NCBI GenBank assembly: GCA_023150375.1
Contig: JAKLLA010000008.1
Location: 62,001-126,000, forward strand
Reading direction: 5' to 3'
Length of the DNA stretch: 64,000 nucleotides
Source of the DNA: Burkholderiaceae bacterium
Lineage (GTDB): Bacteria > Pseudomonadota > Gammaproteobacteria > Burkholderiales > Burkholderiaceae_C
The notes under the pieces are model-generated. The model searched no databases, was not told the DNA's origin, and saw only the letters and a list, made by a program, of their open reading frames with translations. Positions 16,422 through 25,549 of this stretch are shown piece after piece (the first letter of the stretch is position 1; each line of letters opens with the position of its first letter). Made by a program: the position numbers and the translations under genes.

Positions 16422-17101
16422 GCCGCCCCCGTGGCCGGGCGGGCCTCGAGCAGGTAGCCCAGCCCGCGCAGGGTGCGGATCTGCACCGGGCTGTCCTGCA
16501 GCCGCTTGCGCAGCCGGTGCACCAGCACCTCCACCGCGTCGGGCTGCACGTCCTGCTCGTCGGAGAAGACGCGCTCGAGGATTTCCAGCTTCGACAGCGG
16601 CTCGCCGCTGTGCTGGATCAGCACGCGCAGCACCGCATGCTCGCGCGGGGTGAGGGCCAGCGGCTCGTGCGCCAGCGTGAACTGGCGGCTGCCCGGGTCG
16701 TAGTGCAGCGGCCCGCAGGCAAAGCGCGGATGGTCGCCGCCGCGCGCGCGCCGCAGCAGCGCCAGCAGGCGCGCCTCCAGCTCGGCCAGCTCGAAGGGTT
16801 TGGCGAGGAAATCGTCGGCCCCTTCCATCAGGCTGCCCACCCGCTCCATCAGCGAGTCGCGCGCGGTCAGCACCAGCACCGGCAGGCGCTCGCCGGCCTC
16901 GCGCAGGTCGGCCAGCACCTCGCGCCCGTCCAGCCCGGGCAGGCCCAGGTCGAGGATCAGCGCGTCGTAGCGCGTGGCACGCAGGCTGCGGCGCACCATC
17001 CGCCCGTCGTCCACCCAGTCGACCCGGAAGCCGCTCTGGGCCAGCGCCCGCACCAGCCAGGTGGCCAGGGCGGCTTCGTCTTCGGCAAGCAGGAGGCGCA
17101 T
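16418..17101 (-). CDS. tctD: TctD-type response regulator
   Basis: This 227-residue OmpR-family regulator has a receiver domain with Glu7-Asp8, phosphoacceptor Asp51 (LILDLGLPGLDG) and Lys101 (FLAKPFE). The winged-helix output domain (about 128-220) contains LTPREHAVLRVL and the recognition region AVEVLVHRLRKRL. In enterobacteria and Bordetella the homologues (TctD, BctD) activate the tctCBA/bctCBA transporter genes. Here tctCBA lies directly downstream of tctDE, which supports the same role. The bases before the ATG are pyrimidine-rich and I see no Shine-Dalgarno. Confidence 0.9.
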   Translation of the reverse strand: MRLLLAEDEAALATWLVRALAQSGFRVDWVDDGRMVRRSLRATRYDALILDLGLPGLDGREVLADLREAGERLPVLVLTARDSLMERVGSLMEGADDFLAKPFELAELEARLLALLRRARGGDHPRFACGPLHYDPGSRQFTLAHEPLALTPREHAVLRVLIQHSGEPLSKLEILERVFSDEQDVQPDAVEVLVHRLRKRLQDSPVQIRTLRGLGYLLEARPATGAA

Positions 17102-17203
17102 GAGGAGGAGGGGGCAGCGGCGGCCGGCGTGGCGATCGCGACGACCGGCATTGTCGGCCTGGACCGTTGCCGCCGCGATGGGGTTCTCACCGCGTCGGCG
17201 GTG

Positions 17204-18409
17204 TCACCGTCCGGCCGGCCCCTCTGCGGGGCCCTGCGGCTTCGCCCCGCGCAGGATGCGCTTGGCCAGGCTCCAGCGGTGCACCTCGCTCGGGCCGTCG
17301 TAGATGCGGAAGGCGCGCATGTCGGCAAAGATGCGCGCCACGGCCGTTTCGGCCGTGGTGCCCTGACCGCCGAGGATCTGCACGCAGCGGTCGGCCACGC
17401 GCCAGAGCGCCTCGGAGACGATCACCTTGGCGCGGCTGGATTCGTGCAGCCCCAGGTGGCCGGCGTCCAGCACGCTGGCGCAGTGCCAGATGGTCAGGCG
17501 CGAGATGTGCAGGTCCATCTCGTTGTCGGCCAGCATGAAGCCCACGCCCTCGTGCCGGCCGATGGCCTGGCCGAAGGCCTGGCGCTGGCGGGCGTAGTCG
17601 GTGGCGATGTCGTGCGCACGCCGCGCCGCGCCCAGCCAGCGCATGCAGTGCGTCAGCCGGGCGGGCGACAGGCGCACCTGCGCATAACGGAAACCCTGGC
17701 CCAGCTCGCCCAGGATGGCCGAGGCCGGCACGCGCAGGCCGTCGAAGCGCACCACGCCGTGCCCACCCGGGAAGCAGCGGTCCAGCGTGTCCATGTTGCG
17801 CTCCAGCACGATGCCGGGCGCGTCCATGTCGGACAGGAACATCGTCGCGCCCACGCCCGGCACCATCGCCATGACGATCGCGAACTGCGCGCCGTCCGCG
17901 CCGGTGATGAACCACTTGCGGCCGCTGATGATGTACGCGTCCCCGGCCGCTCCCGTGGGCGTCGCGGTGGTCTGCAGCATCGAGGGGTCCGAACCCGCAC
18001 CCGGCGCCGGCTCGGTCATGCAGAAGCAGGAGCGCACCCGGCCTTCGGCCAGCGGGCGCAGCCAGCGTTCCTTCTGCGCGGCGGTGGCCACCTCCTCGAG
18101 CAGGTGCATGTTGCCCTCGTCGGGCGCGAAGACATTCAGCGCCACCGGGCCGAGCAGCGAGTAGCCAGCCTCCTCGAAGGCCACCGCGCGGCCGATGTGG
18201 CTCAGGCCCAGGCCACCGTAGGCGGGCGCGACCTGCGGCGACAGCAGCCCGGCGCGGCGCGCGCGCCCGATCAGCTCCTCGCGCAGTGCCTCGTCGGGGC
18301 CGTGGGCGCCGCTGCGCGGGTCGCCTTCGAGCGGGATGACCTCGTCGGCGACGAAGCGGCGGATGCGTGCCTGCAGCTCGGTGAGTTCGGGGGGGAGGTG
18401 GAAGTCCAT
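17204..18409 (-). CDS. Acyl-CoA dehydrogenase
   Basis: This 401-residue flavoenzyme of the ACAD family oxidises an acyl-CoA thioester to the 2,3-enoyl-CoA and passes electrons to ETF. Visible features are the N-terminal helical domain, the FAD/substrate region CFCMTEPAPGAGSDP followed by KWFITGADGA, and QILGGQGTTAETAVARIFADMRA (in parts). The C-terminal GPSEVHRWS has Glu375 as the likely catalytic base, as in short- and branched-chain enzymes. Overall it resembles the ACAD10/11-type subfamily. The substrate chain cannot be assigned. The gene stands alone between tctD and the VF530 gene, so context gives no pathway. Confidence 0.88.
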   Translation of the reverse strand: MDFHLPPELTELQARIRRFVADEVIPLEGDPRSGAHGPDEALREELIGRARRAGLLSPQVAPAYGGLGLSHIGRAVAFEEAGYSLLGPVALNVFAPDEGNMHLLEEVATAAQKERWLRPLAEGRVRSCFCMTEPAPGAGSDPSMLQTTATPTGAAGDAYIISGRKWFITGADGAQFAIVMAMVPGVGATMFLSDMDAPGIVLERNMDTLDRCFPGGHGVVRFDGLRVPASAILGELGQGFRYAQVRLSPARLTHCMRWLGAARRAHDIATDYARQRQAFGQAIGRHEGVGFMLADNEMDLHISRLTIWHCASVLDAGHLGLHESSRAKVIVSEALWRVADRCVQILGGQGTTAETAVARIFADMRAFRIYDGPSEVHRWSLAKRILRGAKPQGPAEGPAGR

Positions 18410-18488
18410 GCGGGAGGTCCTTCGATCGATCCGTTCGCGCGGCGGCGCGCCAGCGCAACGGGGGGGGGCCGGGCGACGGCTCAGCGGC

Positions 18489-18755
18489 TCAGCGGCGCAG
18501 TTGGCGCTGCCGCTCGCGCAGCATGAAGAGGTACAGCCCCTCGACCTTTTCCCGCGCCCAGGGCGTCTTGCGCAGGAAGGTCAGGCTCGACTTGACGCTG
18601 GGATCCGAGGCGAAGCAGCGCAGGGGAATCCGTGCGTTCAGGCCCTCCCAGCCGTAGGCGTCGTGCAGCGCCGTGACGATGGCTTCCAGCGTCAGGCCGT
18701 GCAAGGGGTTGCGGGGCTGGGTGGGCGGGGGAGGCGTCGGGGCGGCGTCGGTCAT
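18489..18755 (-). CDS. VF530 (DUF2132) family protein
   Basis: An 88-residue protein matching the VF530 family, known from a Vibrio fischeri structural-genomics target with a possible DNA-binding fold. Typical features are [24 protein letters not shown] (residues about 16-39), the [27 protein letters not shown] segment, and the family's [11 protein letters not shown] end. The biological role is unknown. Its start overlaps the stop of the DTW-domain gene (ATGA), so the two are co-translated. Confidence 0.85.
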   Translation of the reverse strand: MTDAAPTPPPPTQPRNPLHGLTLEAIVTALHDAYGWEGLNARIPLRCFASDPSVKSSLTFLRKTPWAREKVEGLYLFMLRERQRQLRR

Positions 18756-19390
18756 GGGCGCGATTGTCCGCGCCGCTGCGCCACCTGAGCGACGAACTGG
18801 CCGAACGCGGCGAGCAGCGCTGCGGCCTCGAAGGTCGGGCCCTCCAGCATCGACAGGGCCTGCACGGTGGCTTCGAGCGTCGAGACCTGATCGGCACGCC
18901 GGGCCGCGCGGATTTCGCGGTAGCGCGTCGGGGGCGGCGCGTCCAGGGACAGCCGCGGCAGCGCGGCCAGCGATGGGTGCTCGAGCAGCATGCGCAGGCT
19001 CTTGCGCCAGGTGGCGTCGATCACGACCAGGCGCAGCGGCGTTCCGAAGTCCAGTGCCGGGGCAGCGGGGGCCGGTGCGGCCGGCACGTCGGGGTAGAGC
19101 AGCCGGGTCTGCCGCCCGGGGCGCCACAGCAGCGCCTGCAGCGCCTCGGGGGCGAAGCGCTCACCCACCACCACCTCGCAGTGCGCCAGCGACAGGCGCA
19201 GCAGCGCCACGCTGTTCTTGGCCTGGCGCTGCTCCTGCGGGTGCTGCAGCACCAGCACCTCGCTGCGGTGCGGCGTCGGCGTCGCGAGCGCGCACAGGCA
19301 GGTGGCCTGCGGGCGCAGGCAGCGCGCGCAGACCGCACGGCGCGGGGACGAGGCCGGCTGGGAGGGCGTGTTCACGCGGGCGATGGTCAC
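18752..19390 (-). CDS. DTW-domain protein, probable tRNA-uridine aminocarboxypropyltransferase
   Basis: This 212-residue protein has an N-terminal four-cysteine cluster [13 protein letters not shown] (Cys21, 24, 31, 33), likely zinc-binding. The DTW-family core follows: [16 protein letters not shown], then [11 protein letters not shown] (Asp125-Ala-Thr-Trp128), the position that gives the family its name. TapT/YfiP-type DTW proteins transfer the 3-amino-3-carboxypropyl group from SAM to uridine 47 of tRNA (acp3U). The assignment follows family knowledge. It overlaps the VF530 gene. Confidence 0.85.
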   Translation of the reverse strand: MTIARVNTPSQPASSPRRAVCARCLRPQATCLCALATPTPHRSEVLVLQHPQEQRQAKNSVALLRLSLAHCEVVVGERFAPEALQALLWRPGRQTRLLYPDVPAAPAPAAPALDFGTPLRLVVIDATWRKSLRMLLEHPSLAALPRLSLDAPPPTRYREIRAARRADQVSTLEATVQALSMLEGPTFEAAALLAAFGQFVAQVAQRRGQSRP

Positions 19391-19481
19391 ACGGCGGCAG
19401 GCGGCGGTTGCGGGCAGCGCCGGAGGCGACCGGGCGGCGCTTCGGAGCCTGCGCCCGGACGGCCGTCGGGCCGGTCGGCGC

Positions 19482-20249
19482 TCAGCCCAGCGGGTCGACC
19501 CGCACCAGCGCCAGCGAGAGGTTGTCGCCGCCGCCGCGGGCGCGCTGGCGCGCCTTGTTGATCAGCATCTTGCTGGCGTCGCGGGGGCGCAGCGCGTTGG
19601 TGATGGTGCCCAGTTCGCGCGCGGTGAAGTAGTGCCACAGGCCGTCGCTGCAGACCAGCACCGCGTCGCCGATGTCGAGCTGGTCGATGCGCGCGAAGGT
19701 CAGCGGCGGATCCTCGTCGGCGCCCAGGCAGCCGGTGAGCAGGTTGGCGTGGGGGTGGTCGTTGGCTTCCTCCTCGCTGATCTGGCCCTGCTCGACCATG
19801 CGCTGCACCAGCGAGTGGTCGAGGGTGCGCATCTGCATCTGCGCGCCCTTGAAGACGTAGACCCGCGAATCGCCGGCATGGGCGATGTGGCATTCGCGGT
19901 TGGGCAGCACGAGGGCGGCGGCGATCGTGCTGTGCGGCTCCTGCTCGGAGGTGATGGCCGTCAGCTTGATCATCAGGTGCGATTCCTGCACCAGGCGGCG
20001 CAGCAGTTCCTGGGCGTTGTCGCGCCCGGGGGCGAAGCGTTCGAAGAGCTGCCTGGCGATCAGCAGCACCTGGTCGGCGGCCTTGCGACCGCCGCTCTTG
20101 CCGCCCATGCCGTCGGCCAGCACCGCCAGCAGGCAGCCGGGGACGCGGGGGTGCACGTAGACCTCGACCTGGTCCTGCTGGTAGAGACGGTCTCCTCGGT
20201 CGATGCCGGTGGCCGCGGAGAGTCGATAACCCAGGGACGATGTCGTCAT
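19482..20249 (-). CDS. PP2C-family serine/threonine protein phosphatase
   Basis: A 255-residue single-domain PPM phosphatase with the metal-binding motifs VLADGMGGKSGG (Asp46-Gly47), HIAHAGDSRVYVF and VLVCSDGLWHY, and the C-terminal GGGDNLSLALV. The motif I position reads GDRLYQQDQ rather than the more usual N(Q/E)D. It would remove phosphate from Ser/Thr residues, usually opposing a Hanks-type kinase; none is found in this window. The ATG at 20249 was chosen over an upstream extension because it begins the conserved fold. It is divergent from the ydcH-like gene. Confidence 0.88.
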   Translation of the reverse strand: MTTSSLGYRLSAATGIDRGDRLYQQDQVEVYVHPRVPGCLLAVLADGMGGKSGGRKAADQVLLIARQLFERFAPGRDNAQELLRRLVQESHLMIKLTAITSEQEPHSTIAAALVLPNRECHIAHAGDSRVYVFKGAQMQMRTLDHSLVQRMVEQGQISEEEANDHPHANLLTGCLGADEDPPLTFARIDQLDIGDAVLVCSDGLWHYFTARELGTITNALRPRDASKMLINKARQRARGGGDNLSLALVRVDPLG

Positions 20250-20258
20250 GCCGAAAAC

Positions 20259-20264
20259 TATAAT
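20259..20264 (+). promoter_or_regulatory. Consensus -10 element (TATAAT) for the ydcH-like/dinG genes
   Basis: A perfect TATAAT lies 38 bp before the ydcH-like start in the 52-bp divergent gap. The -35 region is poorly matched, so strength is uncertain. Transcription would start near 20271, leaving a leader of about 30 nt. Confidence 0.5.
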
Positions 20265-20301
20265 CGTTCCTCTCAGGCCCCCCTGTTGACGATGCACGAC
20301 T

Positions 20302-20505
20302 ATGGAAGAGAACCTGCGCTCTCCGCAGCGGCGCCTGATCGAGTTGCGCATCGAGCATGCCGACCTGAACGCGCTGATCGACCGGCTGGCTCAGGTCCAG
20401 CCGGTGGACGAACTGGCGATACGCCGCCTCAAGAAGCGCCGCCTGCTGCTGCGCGACCTGATCGCCCGCCTCGAGGGCGAGGTGGACCCGCCGGTGCCGG
20501 CCTGA
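20302..20505 (+). CDS. YdcH/DUF465-family small protein
   Basis: A 67-residue, highly charged, helical protein. The pattern LIELRIEHADLNALIDRL followed by ELAIRRLKKRRLLLRDLIARLE matches the DUF465 (YdcH) family, which forms short antiparallel coiled coils. No function is known for the family. It precedes the helicase gene by 28 bp, so the two are probably co-transcribed from the TATAAT promoter at 20259. Confidence 0.8.
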   Translation: MEENLRSPQRRLIELRIEHADLNALIDRLAQVQPVDELAIRRLKKRRLLLRDLIARLEGEVDPPVPA

Positions 20506-20533
20506 TGGCGCTTCGCTGCGGGTGCGCTGTCTG

Positions 20534-22513
20534 ATGCGCCCGACCTCGCTGCTGCGCGACGAGGTGGCGCAGGCTTTCTCGACCGACGGGCCGCTGGCGC
20601 GGGCGGACGCGCAGTTCCGGCCCCGCCAGGTGCAGCTCGACCTGGCCGATGCGGTGGCGCAGGCGCTGGAGGGCCACGCCGTGCTGGTCGCCGAGGCGGG
20701 CACCGGGGTGGGCAAGACCTACGCCTACCTGGTGCCGCTGCTGCTGTCGGGCCAGCGGGCGCTGGTGAGCACGGCCACCAAGAGCCTGCAGGACCAGCTT
20801 TTCCTGCGCGACCTGCCGCGGCTGCTGCAGGCCTTCGCGCTGCCGCTGCGCATCGCGCTGCTCAAGGGGCGTTCGAGCTACCTCTGCCCGCATCGTCTGG
20901 CGCAGGCGCGGCAGGATGCGCAGCTGCCCGACCGCGCCTCGGTGCGGCTGCTGGCGCGCATCGAGGCCTGGGCGCAGACCACCCGCAGCGGCGACCTGGC
21001 CGAGCTGCCGGCGCTGGACGAGCGCTCGCCGCTGATCCCGCTGGTGACCTCCACGCGCGACAACTGCCTGGGCAGCGACTGCCCGCATTGGCGCGACTGC
21101 CCGCTGGTGCGCGCGCGCCGCGAGGCGCTGCAGGCCGATCTCTGCGTGGTCAATCATCACCTCTTCTTCGCCGACCTGATGGTGCGCGACAGCGGCATGG
21201 CCGAGCTGTTGCCCAGCGTCGATGCGGTGGTGTTCGACGAGGCGCACCAGCTCAACGAGGCGGGGGTGCAGTTCCTCGGCCGGACACTCGGTTCTGCGCA
21301 GCTGCTGGACTTCACCCGCGACCTGCTGGCCACCGGCCTGGCGCAGGCGCGCGGCCTGCAGGACTGGCAGGCGCTGGCCGGACGCTGCGAGACGGCCGCG
21401 CGGCAGCTGCGCCTGGCCTGTGCCGGGCCGGGGCGGGCGGTGGGCCGGCTGCGCTGGGAGGACCGCGCCGAGCAGCCCGAGCTGGCCGCCGCGCTGGGCG
21501 AGGTGGGCGCCGCGGCGGCCGCCACGCAGGCGGCGCTGGCCGAGGTGGCCGGCAGCTCGCCCGACCTGGCCCGGCTGGCCGAGCGCGCGGCCACGCTGGC
21601 AGCGACCGCGCAGGCCTTCGCGCGGCCGACCGCCCCCGGCTTCGTGCGCTGGATCGACCTGGGGCTGCAGCAGGCCCGTGTGGCCGAGGCGCCGCTGGAC
21701 ATCCGCGATGCGCTGCGCGCCGAGGTCGAGGGGGCCAGCCGGGCCTGGATCTTCACCTCCGCGACGCTGGGCGACGACGAGTCGCTGAGCTGGTTCACCC
21801 GCAGCGCCGGCCTGGAGGATGCGCGCACGCTGCGCGCGGGCAGCCCCTTCGACTACGCCGCCCATGCCCGGCTGCTGGTGCCGGCGCGCTTTCCGCGCCC
21901 GGCCGACCCCGGGCATGCGGCGGCGGTCACCGCACTGGCGGCGCGCTGCGCCGAGGTGCTGGGCGGGCGCTGCTTCGTGCTCACCACCACGCTGCGCGCG
22001 CTGCAGGGCATCGGCGCGGCGCTGCGCGAGCGGCTGGCGGCCTGCGAGCCGCCGGTGCAGGTGTTCATCCAGGGCGAGTCGTCCAAGCGGGCGCTGCTGG
22101 CGCAGTACCTGGCCACGCCGCGGGCGGTGCTGGTGGGCTCGCACAGCTTCTGGGAGGGCATCGACGTGCCCGGCGACGCGCTGCAGTGCGTGGTGATCGA
22201 CAAGCTGCCCTTCCCGCCGCCGAACGATCCGCTGGCCGAGGCGCGCAGCCGTGCCATCGAGGCCGACGGCGGCAATGCCTTTGCCGACTACTTCGTGCCG
22301 GAGGCAGCCATCGCGCTCAAGCAGGGCGCCGGGCGGCTGATCCGCAGCGAGACCGACCGCGGCCTGCTGGTGGTGGCCGACAGCCGCCTGCTGACGATGG
22401 GCTACGGCCGGCGTCTGCTGGCCGCGCTGCCGCCGATGGGGCTGCTCGACGACGAGGCCGCGGCGCTGCAGTGGCTGCGCGAGCTGGCGGCGCCGGCCGG
22501 GACGGGCGGCTGA
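20534..22513 (+). CDS. DinG/YoaA-family ATP-dependent DNA helicase
   Basis: This 659-residue XPD-like superfamily 2 helicase has Walker A GTGVGKT (residues 56-62). Four cysteines (118, 178, 183, 189; CLGSDCPHWRDC) form the [4Fe-4S] site. The DEAH box is at 235-238 (VVFDEAHQLNE), and the C-terminal motifs include SHSFWEGIDVPG and LKQGAGRLIRSETDRG (motif VI). Family members unwind 5'-tailed DNA, R-loops or damaged forks; YoaA works with the polymerase chi subunit. The length and motif spacing favour YoaA over DinG proper. A GTG at 20522 is an alternative start. Confidence 0.9.
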   Translation: MRPTSLLRDEVAQAFSTDGPLARADAQFRPRQVQLDLADAVAQALEGHAVLVAEAGTGVGKTYAYLVPLLLSGQRALVSTATKSLQDQLFLRDLPRLLQAFALPLRIALLKGRSSYLCPHRLAQARQDAQLPDRASVRLLARIEAWAQTTRSGDLAELPALDERSPLIPLVTSTRDNCLGSDCPHWRDCPLVRARREALQADLCVVNHHLFFADLMVRDSGMAELLPSVDAVVFDEAHQLNEAGVQFLGRTLGSAQLLDFTRDLLATGLAQARGLQDWQALAGRCETAARQLRLACAGPGRAVGRLRWEDRAEQPELAAALGEVGAAAAATQAALAEVAGSSPDLARLAERAATLAATAQAFARPTAPGFVRWIDLGLQQARVAEAPLDIRDALRAEVEGASRAWIFTSATLGDDESLSWFTRSAGLEDARTLRAGSPFDYAAHARLLVPARFPRPADPGHAAAVTALAARCAEVLGGRCFVLTTTLRALQGIGAALRERLAACEPPVQVFIQGESSKRALLAQYLATPRAVLVGSHSFWEGIDVPGDALQCVVIDKLPFPPPNDPLAEARSRAIEADGGNAFADYFVPEAAIALKQGAGRLIRSETDRGLLVVADSRLLTMGYGRRLLAALPPMGLLDDEAAALQWLRELAAPAGTGG

Positions 22514-22515
22514 AC

Positions 22516-22541
22516 GGCGCAGCGGGCGGGGGCGCTGCGCC
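22516..22541. terminator. GC-rich stem-loop between convergent dinG-like and bamD genes
   Basis: GGCGCAGC (22516-22523) pairs perfectly with GCTGCGCC (22534-22541) around a 10-nt loop, just after the helicase stop. No T-run follows on either strand. It may end transcription from both sides or protect 3' ends, but this is not a standard intrinsic terminator. Confidence 0.35.
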
Positions 22542-22564
22542 GCACCGCCGTCAGCCCCGGGCGC

Positions 22565-23362
22565 TCACTGGCCGCGGGCTTCGGGCCGCTGCAGCCAGGC
22601 GCTCTGCGGGTAGTTCTGGCGCAGCACGCGCAGCGCGTCGTCGCGCAGCTGGGTCAGGCCCAGGCGGTGGTAGCTGGCCACCATCAGGAACAGGGCCTCC
22701 TCGGCGGCGGGCACGCCGCGGAAGTCCTGCAGCGCCAGCTGGGCGCGGTTGGCCGCGGCCACGTAGGCGCCGCGCTCGTAGTAGTAGCGCGCCACATGCA
22801 CCTCGTAGGTGGCCAGCGTGGCGACGATGTACTTGACGCGCAGCTGCGCATCGGCGGCGTACTTCGACTCGGGGAAGCGGTCCAGCAGCTGCTTGAAGGC
22901 GGCGTAGGCGTCGCGCGAGGCCTGCTGGTCGCGCTCGGACAGGTCCTGCTTGATCCAGTTGCCGAACAGGCCGAGGTCGTCGTTGAAGTGGATCAGGCCC
23001 TGCAGGTACAGCGCATAGTCGGCCGCCGGGCTGGTCGGATGCAGGCGCAGGAAGCGCTCCACCACCGACAGCGCGCGTGCCTTCTCCTGCTGCTTGTAGA
23101 GCAGGTAGGCCTGCTCGAGCTGGGCCTGCTGGGCCAGCAATGTGCCGGCGGCCTGACCTTCGAGCCGCTCGTAGAGCTTGATGGCGGTGTCGTAGGCGCC
23201 CGCCGCAGCCTCCTCGCGGGCCTCTTCGTACAATTTGGCGACGTTCACCGCCTCCTCGCCGCGCTTCGGATCGCTGGCGCAGCCACCGAGCAGGCCGGCC
23301 AGCAGCGCGGCGGTGATCAGGGCGGCGGTCCGCGCGGGCCGGCCCGCACTGAGCTTGAACAT
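22565..23362 (-). CDS. bamD: Outer membrane protein assembly lipoprotein BamD (ComL)
   Basis: This 265-residue lipoprotein has signal peptide and lipobox LLGGC with Cys28, which would be acylated and sorted to the outer membrane. The rest is a chain of TPR-like helical repeats (about 40-250) as in BamD, with AKLYEEAREEAAAGAYDTAIKLYERL at the first repeat and YALYLQGL in the second. BamD is the essential partner of BamA in inserting beta-barrel proteins; bamA and bamB are also in this window. The start ATG at 23362 puts the signal peptide at the terminus. It is divergent from rluD, as is common in beta-proteobacteria. Confidence 0.94.
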   Translation of the reverse strand: MFKLSAGRPARTAALITAALLAGLLGGCASDPKRGEEAVNVAKLYEEAREEAAAGAYDTAIKLYERLEGQAAGTLLAQQAQLEQAYLLYKQQEKARALSVVERFLRLHPTSPAADYALYLQGLIHFNDDLGLFGNWIKQDLSERDQQASRDAYAAFKQLLDRFPESKYAADAQLRVKYIVATLATYEVHVARYYYERGAYVAAANRAQLALQDFRGVPAAEEALFLMVASYHRLGLTQLRDDALRVLRQNYPQSAWLQRPEARGQ

Positions 23363-23417
23363 GTTCTTCCTGGGGCAGGGCCGCGGACCGCGGCGGTCGG
23401 GGTCGATGAAGCGAAGG

Positions 23418-23423
23418 ATTATA
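23418..23423 (-). promoter_or_regulatory. TATAAT -10 element for bamD, overlapping the rluD start
   Basis: ATTATA on the + strand is a perfect TATAAT on the bamD strand, 56 bp before its ATG. The -35 region is weak. The element touches the first base of the rluD start codon, so transcription of bamD could interfere with rluD initiation. Confidence 0.4.
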
Positions 23424-24526
23424 TGAAGGGGTGCATGCCGCAGGCGTCGGACTGGGAGGATGCCGAGGACGGCGAGGGGGACGACGCCCTGCGCGACGCC
23501 GGCGCCGCCGCTCTGCAGGACGCCGAAGCGGCCGCGTTCGAGACCCGCAGCGCCCAGGTGCCGGCCGGGGGCCACGGCGCGCGGCTGGACCGCTGGCTGG
23601 TGGGGCTGGCGCCGGAGTTCTCGCGCAGCTGGCTGCAGACCCTCATCGCGCAGGGGGCGGTGCAGTGCGACGGCCGGGTGCAGACGGTGGCCTCGCGTCG
23701 CCTGGCCGCCGGCCAGCGCATCACGCTGGAGCTGCGCCCCACCGCACAGAGCACGGCCTTCCGGGCCGAGCCGGTGCCACTGCCCATCGTCTTCGAGGAT
23801 GCGCACCTGCTGGTGCTGGACAAGCCGGCCGGGCGGGTGGTGCACCCGGCGGCGGGACACTGGTCGGGCACGCTGCTCAACGGCCTGCTGGCCCACCATG
23901 CCGGGGCGGCGCAGCTGCCGCGGGCGGGCATCGTGCACCGCCTCGACAAGGACACCTCGGGGTTGATGGTGGTGGCCAAGACGCTGGTGGCGCAGACCGC
24001 GCTGGTGCGGGCCATCGCTGCGCGCGAGGTGCGGCGCGAATACCTCGCCCTGGCGCACGGCCGGCATGCGCCCGGCCTGGTGTGCATCGACCGGCCGGTG
24101 GGGCGCGACCCGCAGTCGCGGGTGCGCATGGCCGTGCTGGCCGGCGGCAAGCCGGCGCGAACCGATGCCACCTGCCTGCATTCGGTGGAGCTGGCGCAGC
24201 CGGCCGACGGGCGGACCACCGTCGCGCTGCCGGTGAGTGCCTGGCACTGCCGGCTGCACAGTGGCCGCACGCACCAGATCCGGGTCCATCTGGCCAGCCT
24301 GGGACATCCCCTGCTGGGCGATGCGCTGTACGGCGGCCGCCCCGCGCTGGGGCTGCAGCGCCAGGCCCTGCATGCTGCGCGGCTGGCCTTCGTGCACCCG
24401 GTGGAGGGGGACTGGCGTGTCTTTTCCGCCGCACTGCCCCCGGATCTGGAGGCTGCCTGGCAGGCCCTCGGCCCGTGGGCGCTGGAGGCTGCCGCTACAA
24501 TCCTTCAAAAACGTGAAGACACATGA
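23423..24526 (+). CDS. rluD: 23S rRNA pseudouridine synthase RluD
   Basis: This 367-residue enzyme makes pseudouridines at 23S rRNA positions 1911/1915/1917 in helix 69. An acidic N-terminal extension of about 45 residues is followed by an S4 RNA-binding domain (about 52-110) and the catalytic domain. The signature HRLDKDTSGLMVVAK contains the nucleophile Asp175, and the later motif HSGRTHQIRVHLASLGHP completes it. The ATG at 23423 has GAAGGA four bases upstream. A second Met at 23435 is an alternative start. Confidence 0.93.
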   Translation: MKGCMPQASDWEDAEDGEGDDALRDAGAAALQDAEAAAFETRSAQVPAGGHGARLDRWLVGLAPEFSRSWLQTLIAQGAVQCDGRVQTVASRRLAAGQRITLELRPTAQSTAFRAEPVPLPIVFEDAHLLVLDKPAGRVVHPAAGHWSGTLLNGLLAHHAGAAQLPRAGIVHRLDKDTSGLMVVAKTLVAQTALVRAIAAREVRREYLALAHGRHAPGLVCIDRPVGRDPQSRVRMAVLAGGKPARTDATCLHSVELAQPADGRTTVALPVSAWHCRLHSGRTHQIRVHLASLGHPLLGDALYGGRPALGLQRQALHAARLAFVHPVEGDWRVFSAALPPDLEAAWQALGPWALEAAATILQKREDT

Positions 24527-24843
24527 CGCTTCGGCCCCCGGGGCCGGACGCGTCGAGGCAGGCAGGGCCTGCACGGCAGCGATCCGGGGACGATCCCCTG
24601 ACGCCGCCGCAGACGGTGGCCCGCCGCACGAACCGGGCATGAACGAGACGTGAGCCGGACGCGGCGTGAGGATGCCGGTGCATCCCGCGGGGCGGCGGCA
24701 AGGAGTGGGCAAGCCGCTGACGCTGCCCGCGATGGCGATGACCGGCGCACGAAGTGGCGCAACCGGTCCTGTTTGTCGGACCACCGGGGCATCAAGCCCT
24801 GCTCGATGCCCGTCGACGAGACGGGGCTCAGACTGACCGATCC
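24527..24843 (+). other. 317-bp gap between rluD and scpB
   Basis: I see no convincing gene here. The sequence is GC-rich, with a small hairpin GGGGA-CGA-TCCCC near 24586-24598 followed by no T-run. The frame of scpB stays open back to 24754 but the residues there do not look conserved. It may hold the scpB promoter and leader, or a small RNA; nothing in the sequence decides this. Confidence 0.4.
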
Positions 24844-25539
<696 letters not shown>

Positions 25540-25549
25540 GGCTGCACGC

